Assembly (NCBI GenBank): GCA_037179385.1
Contig: CM074189.1
Span: 25,667,648-25,731,647 of the forward strand
Source: Holothuria scabra
Taxonomy: Eukaryota; Echinodermata; Holothuroidea; Aspidochirotida; Holothuriidae
Length of the DNA stretch: 64,000 nt
Direction: 5' to 3'
Shown: in pieces, positions 55,045-64,000 of the stretch
Position numbering within the stretch: position 1 is the first letter of the stretch
Layout: each line of letters starts with the position of its first letter
Notes under the pieces: generated by a model
Seen by the model: only the letters and a program-made list of their open reading frames with translations
Databases searched by the model: none
What the model was told of the DNA's origin: nothing
Made by a program: the position numbers and the translations under genes

Positions 55045-57515
55045 GGACTCACCATTGGGTCGAACATCTTTACTTAAGACATTTCAGATGTAGGTAATTC
55101 ATATGAACACCGATTCAGTGATTTGGAGAAAATAAGTGAAATATCTAAAATGAAAGAATGTCTTTGTACAGGAACAGTTACATTCTCATATTATTTTCTA
55201 TATTTAGTTAATTTATACCAGAATTTTTGTAACTCTTTTGACAACTCTCCGAGTGTCTCAATGAGAAAAACCAGCCCGATGTTCTCCATGTTAGCTTCCA
55301 CCTTCACGGTTAAAGGTCAAGAGCAGCCCCCTCAATTTACAGCAACAGCTACATATCAAAACTTTCTTCTTATATCTCTTCAAGTTATCTTTCATCATGT
55401 TTTGAGACTTCAGTATTGCAAATTCAAATTATACCAAGCAATAACGGATATTTCACATTTGAAGAGAAAATGTTGTCACGTGACTCCCAACAGCCAATCA
55501 AGAAACAGGACAGTCTACTACACAACGTGAAGTTGGTATGAATGCTCCCGCCCTTAAACTGGGTTAATTGTGAACAGTGCACACATATGGCACTGACCAA
55601 GCTGCTCGTTGATTGATTTAACTGAGATGGCAAATTAATGTCCGACAAGGAAGGCATAGATTTCATAGGCAGTTGATATAAAAAGATTTCCTATACAGGG
55701 AGTCAAAGTGTAGTTCCCTATAGAAATATCTACTGGCACCCTACCTAGCCGCCAATGCCGTCGTCTACTGGGCATGTAAGAATTGGTGCCGCAGTTCGTG
55801 ATTCCAGTGTTCAACTAATGAGGCAGAAGCAGTGGCAGAGCTGCCATGTGGTCAGGGGGGCCGCCCCCCCCCCTAACGGACCAAAATCGTCTGTCGGCGC
55901 CCTTTTTAGGTTTTTAACATACTTTACTCTTGCACCATTTTTGGCAAAATACATAATTTAATAGCGTTGTTTTGAGGCCCAGATAACAAAATGCTCAAAG
56001 AGCCACCAGTAACTGTACTATCTGCACTTTATTCTGATGAAAAGGGTCATCTTCTGTAATAAAGGGATAGGTTTTGCCGAAACGTATCTTCGTGCTTTAT
56101 AGGCACTAATGAATGTTGTCGCTGTGCTAAGTTCATTGCTTCCACACCAAGCGTGATTATAAGCTTACAAAATCACAGACTGACATTAAATTAACCCTCC
56201 CGGCCAATAAAAGATGTTGCAAAGGGCGCGACAATAATTGTAGCGCAAATAGCCCTCTTGTCGTCGGGGATAATTGTCAACATAGACAATAAAAAGAGTT
56301 TATAAAGATACCAAAATAGCTTCCACAACATTTTTCAGAATCATTTAAAGATAACATTGAGGTTAAAATAAAATAAAACTGCTATCGTAGTGGTAATGGT
56401 TTAAGAGTTTTAATGAGCAGTTTCCATTTTGCTTTTCTTCAAGTGACCGTTCTTATGATAAATGGCTATTTCTGACACTGCACGATAATCCCATGAAAAT
56501 GCTTATTTTTATACTTCCGTGGTCTCAATGACCAGAAAATTGCATCAAATTAGCTTAAGATTAGGCTACTTTTATTTATTATGAATCCAGTATCTAGAGA
56601 GCCAAGCAGACCTCTTGCCTTGGCTATTTCTTTAAATGTACTTAATTAATGGCTATTTCAGAGTGGTCACATGATGTAAATTACGTCAATTAATGTTTCT
56701 TCGTGTACTTATCTTGATTTCCAGATGACAAAAATGTACACCTGACGGTGATTAATTTCCATAACTTTTTTACTCTGTAAGATTGCATGCTATTTAGCTC
56801 TAGCAGATTTAATCTTTATCTTCACAAAGTAGCCCATTAATACATTAAAATCTTAAATCGAGACCTGAAAATAACACACGAAATATAATGACTGCCTTCA
56901 TACTAGAATGTGAAAGAAAGGGATAGAAACATGGGCGTCCGCAGGTAGGAGCAAGGGGGGAACTTGCCCTCCTCTGGAAAATAAAAAACCTGAAAAAACG
57001 AAGAAAACATAAAGAAAAAGACGAAGAAAAATTAACATAAATGTTTCTTAACAGTTCACTCAGTGTTTTCCCTATTTATATGCGGTAAATAGGCTTTAGA
57101 AATGTCATTTGCAGCGATCGGAGGGGCATTTTGGGCGAAAATTTTCTTGCGCTCCGCGCCAACTCATGGTGGCGCGGAACTTTCCCCCTAAAAGAATTTA
57201 GTCCCGCCCCCCCCCCCGAATTTTCCTCCGCGGAGGCCCACGGATAGAAAATTTAAACATATTCTAATAGAAAAACTTGCTGCGGAGGAATGTCAAAGTA
57301 GTCTTCTATACCAGGTGCGGAAAATCAAATGGAAAGTCTGAAAAGCCGTGGCTTCGATCGTGCTGAGGCTCAGGGTATTTACTCAGAAGCGCCCCTGCAG
57401 ACCATTTTCGCCCCCTCTGACCGAAATCCCTAGCTACGCCACTGGGCAGAAGCTTCCTAAAGTTAAACGTCCAAATGTTGCCCGAAGGTTTTTCAATTAC
57501 TCGGGATATTTTCGT
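55045..57515. other. Gene-free interval after the receptor gene
   Basis: Holds the R1 copy at 55,320-55,556, a G/C-run repeat near 55,850-55,915, and a GC-rich piece at 57,110-57,240 with GCGCTCCGCGCCA and a C run, then CCTAGCTACGCCACTGG near 57,435, probably the end of a transposon of the 51,380 type. No exon recognised. Confidence 0.45.
55320..55556 (+). repeat. Dispersed repeat family R1, copy 4
   Basis: GCAGCCCCCTC, a TCTTCTTATATCTC block, ACCAAGCAATAAC, TGTCACGTGACTCCCAACAG and CCAATCA in the R1 order. Outside the 28-kb transposon, which shows that R1 is a genome-wide repeat and not part of the element. Confidence 0.6.
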
Positions 57516-58280
57516 AATATTTTGACAAGCTGTTTTGTGGAATGACGTATGGATTCAATTCGTTGCATTATGCCCAAGCAATCTTGTAAGAAAAAAAAGA
57601 GAAATAAGAGTCGTTTGTTTAAAAATCATGCAAGGCCAATTATGGCATGTTTTTCTCCCTATCAAAACACATGTTGTCCCTCCAACAGTACTTTGTATGT
57701 ATATAAAGGTACAAGCATTACGTAAATCTCGGGGCCTCATTTGGAGACAGAGTGACCTTCTCATTTGTACAATGTCTTTGGGGAGCATCCCTGTTTTCGC
57801 AGAGAGTAATGACCTTACAGAATACTTTTCAGAGGACTCAAGTGTAATACATGGTTTCACCAAAGCCATCCTTTAGTAATTTAAATCTTTTGAAACGTGT
57901 GACAGTAGTATTTCATCGTTTGAAGCTAATTGTAAAATTTTGAAAATATTAATCGAAAGTGCAAGTTGTAAAGTTAACTGTTTTCATCGTACAATTGTCA
58001 TCATCCTAGACTTCACAATCTGGCGAGGTACCTCATATCGAGTCGGTTCATTTACCTTCAAAGAGACTTTAAATGAAAGTAGAAGGCGAAAAGGCAAACA
58101 TATAAACGATATCGTGCTACTTTTTCAGCTTCAAGTGAACGAGATTTTCTTTTGTTTAACAGTCCTCTTATTTAACAGTCTAAATATAACAGCTGTTTTG
58201 AACGTATTGGATGCAGAAGCCCAGGAACGTATTTTTTAAAGTGGTAAATGAAAATAATAGGATTTAAAAAAATTTAAAGA

Positions 58281-58524
58281 GCAATATGTCCGTTTTAATG
58301 CTCGTAGAAAAGAAGGGATTCCTTTGTCATGTTTCAATAAAATTGTAAAATGATATTTGTTAGTTAGTACCGTGATGTTTTTGTAAACTACAATTATTGT
58401 ATAATGGTGGGTTTAGTTAAATTCATCACTGTAAATATTATTTCCCAAAACTCTGTAAATATTTGTCTGTATATATGTACTTGAAGGATGAAATAAAACG
58501 TTCCTTCAAAAAAAAAGCAATATG
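58281..58524 (+). repeat. Retro-insertion shared with the left copy
   Basis: GCAATATG at 58,281-58,288 and 58,517-58,524 flanks a sequence ending AATAAAACGTTCCTTC and a plain poly(A) tail of about nine A. Same site and same flanking octamer as 781-1012, without the AAATA expansion seen there. Confidence 0.7.
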
Positions 58525-60752
58525 GATAGCACCAGGAGCATACCTCAGCTAAGATATTATGGAACCTGTCTTTTGAGACAGCATTGCAGGTCTATATTAA
58601 TTGGGAGTTTATTGGTAAAGTTTAATCATGGTTTACTGAAACGATTCATGACGCATCATTATAATGTACACACTGTAAACATTAATTAGTCAAAACAGTG
58701 CCCGAACTGACTAATCACGTCAGTAAATAAATTGAGTAACGTTTGACTAAGTTGAATTAAATTTTAACAAATATTAAGCCTTCTTGAAATTAAAACGAAT
58801 TTAGTTAAGACAAATATCATCACAAACTTGTCAAATATAAGTGACTTATGTGGTTTGTCAATTCAGGCATCACTTTGACTAATTTGTGTTTAGAGCGCGA
58901 TGTTTCTTTAGATTTCAAGTACGTCGCTTTCAATAATCTTCAGTTATTCTAAATAGGTAGTCTCACAGTAACAGCTGTTAGTAGCCGTTATATGCTAATG
59001 CGGAATTTATTATTGTTTTTAACTGTTTTGATCGATCTATCGATTAATTGATAGATAAATCGATCGATTGATCGATCGGTTTTATATTGTCTTTGTACCT
59101 CCAGAACCCCGTATGAATATCTTGTTTTATTGTTTCTTCTCTTCAGACATATTTTTATCTTCAGGACTGTGACAAGATAAGTACATGAACAATGATGGAG
59201 AAGGCAGTAGCTTAATCCTTACTCGAAAGTTGGGGGCGCCATCTCCTCCCCACTCCAGAACCGATGCCCATTTGTAAGACTGGAAACTTGCGTCAATCAA
59301 CAAATTGTATACGATTTTGATTGAAAGGGGAAATCAGGGTTTGTTTTCGAAAATCATCCACGATTTTAATTCCACACCACCATCATACCGTGAATAAAAC
59401 CTAACAACCAATGGTCTCTCATTATGTTCTGACGTCATAATTGGTCACCGTATGGATGAGGCTTTACTAGTCTTGCATCTGTGTGGAATTTTGTTGCCCG
59501 GACAAAATTACAAAAATTCTATTCAACAGTAATTATGACAGAATTAAATTTTCTTCTCACTTGTAAGACCCATTCATTGTCAGTTGATTCTGGTTAATAA
59601 TCAGTTAAAAAAAGAAAGAACGAAATGTTGGAAAAAAGTTTAATATTAGCTGTCAAACTCTCTTTTTTTAAATTTTTTTTATTTAATTTGTTAATTTCAT
59701 TTCCTAGGGTCACTAGCTTAAATAAAGATCTATTCCATGTTTGTTTTTGTCCATTGTAAGTTAGATGTTAAACTGCGTTATGGTATTATTTGAAACTTTT
59801 TGGCAATTTGAAAACTAATAATAATAGATTTGAAATTTGAAATATATGTCGACAAGATGTCATTGTAGAGAGTAAACTATTCGGACGACTGGTACAAAGA
59901 TGCCAGAATAGACATTTCATATAAAGAATACCGTAAACTTTCACCTGCATTTTCACCTTACATGAATGCAACGTGTTTCACTTGGACCTTCCTTGTGCCT
60001 ATACACATTTCGCGGAAGCAGATCGTTATAACAATGAATTTCATTAACGATAACCAAAAGCTAACCAGCAACGCTATATTATCCTGTTAGAAGCGCAGGC
60101 AGTCTGTTTGAGACCTTCTATTGCACTTTTTAGAAACCTGCAAGTTGCTCCATATTTATAAGGGCTCTTCAGAGATTCACAATGAGGCGTGAAACTCAAT
60201 ATATACAGGTTGTTTCGATCATTAATTTCAAGTGGGAAAAAGTGAAATTTAAATATCTAATAAAAGGACTTTCAAGTGGTCATTACAATTCCAAATTGTT
60301 TCATATCTACTTCATGTTTTTGAACGGTCAAAAAGAGTTTTCGATAAAGAGTAATGCTTCAAAGGTTTCTATAATAGTTTTCTACATCATTTCTTTCATT
60401 ACTGTCCTGATGTAAACATCTGGGAGCTTTAAATTTCACGACGTGGACTTCGCTACATCATCTACAACAAGGTGACGTCATTTGTGTGTATGTCCTTTCG
60501 AACGCAACGCCAAATAACGCGTGACCAAGTTGTGAAATGGCAGGTGCAACGCAGGAAGTGACGTTATTCCGTTGTAGCTGACGTCCGCGTCGTGCAATTT
60601 AAAGTTCCCTAAGAACTTGACAAATAATCAGGACAATGAGCAACAATGTATTGTAGTGCATTGCACTGTACTGTGTTTTCACATTATATACACGCTTGTG
60701 TTATAATAATTCATACTGCGAGGTAGGTCTGAAAAAGCTTAAATGCTTGTAC

Positions 60753-60928
60753 AGGCAGACCCTCTTTGTGCATTGGGCATGCACAGAGGCTGCGGAGTGA
60801 ATTTTGAAATGGAGGAATAAACACCAAAACGGCCCAATATGTTCAAGAATGTAAATAGCAATTTAATGAGGGCCAAAATTCCTACGGCAAAATGAGGTAA
60901 AGCCCCCTACTCCCCTCCCCACTCCCTT
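60753..60928. repeat. About 175-bp insertion specific to the right copy
   Basis: The flanking words TTGTACAG and TGGCATTGTTAAGCATTAAA are nearly adjacent in the left copy (3,280-3,305), so this stretch was added to the right copy or lost from the left. No termini or duplication recognised. Confidence 0.6.
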
Positions 60929-61389
60929 TGGCATTGTTAAGCATTAAACCATAATGAACAATGGAAACTCTTTGTAAAGGAGAATGAAGTACTGGAGTGA
61001 ACGTCCGGGCAGAGAAGCATTAGACAATAATTTTTGTAGGTCACAGGACTTTTGATAAAAGATAAAACCCGTCCGTCGTTAGCACGAAAGACACCTCAGC
61101 AACAACATTCACTGAGGTGTAGCAGGAAGCTGTTATTTGGATAACAGCTTCCTAAGTGGAGGGAGTGGTCCCCTTTGTTAGGATATTGTTATGTACTTTT
61201 ATTTATTAAACGTACACCTTGCTCTAGTCAGTGGTGAATCAAATGTGCGTCATGATCGCCCGCGTTGTAACGCATGGGTAGGCTAAAGTCATCCAACTGT
61301 TACGTCGAAACAACGCAACAATTTCAGCATGGACGTTGTGTCTTATACCACATTAAGCGTGCGTTCAAGTCTGTGCAAAGTTGCAAGGG

Positions 61390-63333
61390 TCAATCAAGGG
61401 CGTCGATTTGATTTCCAAAGTGGGGGAGGGACATCTGGCCGATTTTTTTCTCCTGTCCTGCCAAGGTGTCCACAGCGGTGTAGCTACAGATTTTTGCGGG
61501 GGGGGGGGGGACGGGGTGGGTAAGCATCCCAATTTTACGATTTTTTAGTGTGAACACCACTGGTTTAGGGCTGAAACTTTTCTCCTTTTTCGAATAGTTG
61601 AAAATATGGAGCTTGTATTGCAGAAAAGTTTGTATTCCGAGTTTCCTGTAAGGAAATTTGAAAAGTTGGTGGATTACTGAAGAATTTGTATATCTTGTTG
61701 TCAAATCTGAGATTGAGCGGTGACCAAAGATCGTTATTGTTACATTATGTTATCCAACGCCTACGAAACGAGAATCTCCTAAAAAAAAAATTTTGAGTCA
61801 AGAGCCTATGTTGGGGAAAATTTGGAATTTTATGAAAGAAAATTTAAAAAAATAGCACAGTAGTTACCGTTGTCACTTGCTAATCTGGTGTCACATATAG
61901 CAAATTTCCGATTTTGTCACCTCCAGAGCTCGGAAAAGTTTACCAAATTGAAGATATGAGCGAGCACCTCTGTTTAGGAATTACAATTTGCGGCGCAGGA
62001 AGCGGGCGGAAAATTTTGCTTTTTTGGAACAACTGATGACCAATGTGGAGCTCTTTTTGGAGAGAATTTGGAATTTCGGAATTTCATGAGTTGTCAAAAC
62101 CACATTGTAGACTGGTTTCACAAATGATAAATTTCCGAATTCCCTCATTTCTTCACAGCGGCCTGCCCCCCGTAGATACGCCACTGGGTGTCTAAGAAAA
62201 GGGGGCTTACATGCAAAATGGTGCTAAATGTTTCAATATTTTTGAGTTACTAGGAAACTCCAAAGTTTTCAAAACATGTTCTTAAAAGTGTAGGTAATTA
62301 CTTCAACGGACCTTACGGTCAATCTGAATTAAAATACGGGGTATACTCTATAAGTGTCCTAAATAGAATGACAACGAAAATTGTGACAGTTTGCGAAGGA
62401 TTTGTACGAATGCTCTAATAGTAAGGAACCATTTTTGATGAAAGAAGGTAAAATCCATAAACTGATCAAAGCGCAGTTTAATCTACTGCAGGAAAATCAC
62501 AGATCGAGGGGGGTGGGGGTGGTACCCACTGGTGTTACTGAGACACCGTTGCATAGGCCTACCGGTGTAAGATTGTTGATACAAAAACATTAAAATATGT
62601 CCTCTCGAAGTTTAGAACGACACCTCATCATACAATATCTGCAGACAGAGGATTGAGGTGTACCTCTCATTCCAGATTGAATTGTCTAATCTAGCAAAAT
62701 TCAGTGTGATTTTACTTCTCGAATAATGGTACAATTACGAAATGGTCGAATCGGTTTACGAATGTGTGATGTGCTCGTGTCGAAATTTTGCATTCGAACT
62801 CATTTATTTTTCTGAAAAAGTTATATGCAGACTGTGCAGCGATACATTTTCCTTAAAACGTGTTAAGCCTGCCATGCTGGTCATTCTCTAAAGATTACCA
62901 ATTTCATTAAAATATAGCGGGTGACGATTCCTCTTCTTCAAATTCCTAAATGTTGTGCTCCTTCATAACCACACCTGCTGCCCTATGCACTCGAACAATG
63001 GACATAATCATAGAGACAGATAAATAATGTATGTTTGATATGCAATTGAAAAAAAAGACCATCACTGAGACTGCAAGCGCGCAGAGCGCGCAAAATGTTT
63101 GGGGATTTACAAAGTATAAACGTGTAATTATTGATAAAGAAATTGATCGTAAGCGGTGGAGCACATCTTCTATAACCTACATGTATAGTATTTTTGGTAG
63201 AGCCTTACGTTTAAGTTTCAGGTCACAAAAAGTTGGGGGGGGGGGGACTTTTACGTTAGTGTCCCCTTCCACTCAAAAAAGTGGGGCGACATGTCCCCAT
63301 GCCCACTCCCCCAATTCGACCCCCCTGGGGTCA
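61390..63333. mobile_element. About 1.9 kb of inserted sequence specific to the right copy
   Basis: In the left copy CTGCAAAGTTG is followed within about 10 bp by GGGTTGCGGATGGGAG; here the two are about 1.95 kb apart. The first 0.8 kb (to GTAGATACGCCACTGGG near 62,187) matches the repeat at 51,380-51,896; G runs lie near 61,499 and 63,235. The remainder is unrecognised and may be several nested insertions. Confidence 0.6.
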
Positions 63334-64000
63334 ATTGGGTTGCGGATAGGAGTGCCAATGCAAAAAAAATGTTTGACACTCGTAACAAACATTGACAGAT
63401 CTTACCTGAGGTCAGAAGGTGTTTCTTACAATAGGTTAGTGCATAAGTCTGTCATTGACAGTCTCATAGATCTAAACTATGCACATCCGAGACAAGAAAC
63501 TACAAGAAAAACTTAGCTTTATCTTCTTTCATTTTATCTTCTTTGTTTTAGTCCGCGCATAAGGCATACAATTTACTATCTTTCCTACTTTTACATAAGT
63601 ATTTCCTCATGCGATATTCCCGTTTTCCCATCCCAATTTGCCTAGGTTTCAAAGAAATTAGCTCAGTACCTACAGGCTAGTCTGCTGCACTAAACCTAGT
63701 TCCATGACCCAGAAAAGCTGATCCTTAACGGTCCTGTCATTGCAGCCCGTGGTTATTTTTGCCCAACGACAAGATAATTCCAAGTGAGGTGCCACTCCCT
63801 TGCCACGGCCTATACTCTTTTCCAAACAAAACAATACAATTCCCAATGAAGACATTTAAAGAATGTGCCAGTGTTGATGTATTCTGCTCGCTGGTGGCGC
63901 GGCCGCTGCCGCCGCGGCTAAAAATTTAATAGAGTTCTAGCCAGAATTATACCCGAAAAAGCCCTTGTCCATGTTTGAAGCCATGCCTTTCTTAAGGTGT

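Larger units (their letters stand above)
57516..64000. repeat. Right copy of the segmental duplication
   Basis: Diverged direct copy of 1-5,400. It is longer because of extra sequence at about 60,753-60,928 and 61,390-63,333. No exon with recognisable similarity was found; the open frames at 60,182 and 63,031 are not conserved with the left copy. Similarity still holds at the window end, so the duplicated unit continues beyond it. Confidence 0.85.

Noticed and set aside
57516..64000. LTRs of one giant retrotransposon spanning the window
   Set aside because: The repeated segment exceeds 5-6 kb, extends past the window edges, holds its own retro-insertion and lacks any reverse transcriptase or integrase between the copies.
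1..64000. CRISPR arrays, operons, ribosome binding sites or bacterial promoters
   Set aside because: The sequence is eukaryotic with spliced genes; no regularly spaced direct repeats with unique spacers were seen.

Overview
The window looks like a metazoan nuclear contig. Genes are split into many GT/AG exons, coding density is very low, and the space between is packed with DNA transposons, MITEs and tRNA-derived SINEs. TAGGCCTA-type palindromes, the DUF6589, DUF4806 and RecQ-like transposon genes and an immunoglobulin receptor with a tyrosine-kinase-like tail suggest a marine invertebrate deuterostome. An echinoderm, perhaps a sea cucumber, is my best guess, but this is inference only.

Layout. 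(1) 1-5.4 kb and 57.5-64.0 kb are two diverged copies of the same segment in direct orientation, sharing one retro-insertion at the same site. The window therefore spans about one unit of a tandem segmental duplication with a period of about 57.5 kb. (2) 5.4-16.1 kb is gene-free and holds MITE-type inverted repeats. (3) 16,147-44,385 is the centrepiece: a 28.2-kb DNA transposon with inverted termini (TAGTCTTGTTTCAAGACT) and a 9-bp target-site duplication, ATATTTGTG. It carries an intact five-exon DUF6589 gene (putative transposase) convergent with a RecQ-like helicase gene. That pair points to the AcademH lineage of the Academ superfamily. The helicase copy is broken by two frameshifts and a stop codon.

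(4) Nested in it, at 32,846-44,002, is an 11.2-kb insertion with its own 8-bp duplication (ATCACGAC) and 310-bp near-identical inverted arms. Inside the arms is a 10.2-kb CCCAGT...ACTGGG segment carrying a multi-exon DUF4806 gene, a 56-bp minisatellite and further MITEs. Subtracting the nested insertions leaves an original transposon of about 16.3 kb. (5) 44.8-55.0 kb is a decayed receptor gene: signal peptide, four Ig-like exons, one transmembrane exon and a divergent tyrosine-kinase-like domain. An amber codon replaces what looks like the Ig core Trp, several exons are frameshifted, and a MITE splits the fourth Ig exon. The big transposon sits about 0.4 kb upstream of its start codon.

How the parts fit together: the DUF6589 protein would cut and join the 28-kb element, with the helicase as an accessory now dead in this copy. 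The DUF4806 gene rides in the nested element. The Ig-kinase gene is host sequence, apparently a member of a duplicated family being eroded by transposons. No search could be run; family names rest on motifs recognised by eye.
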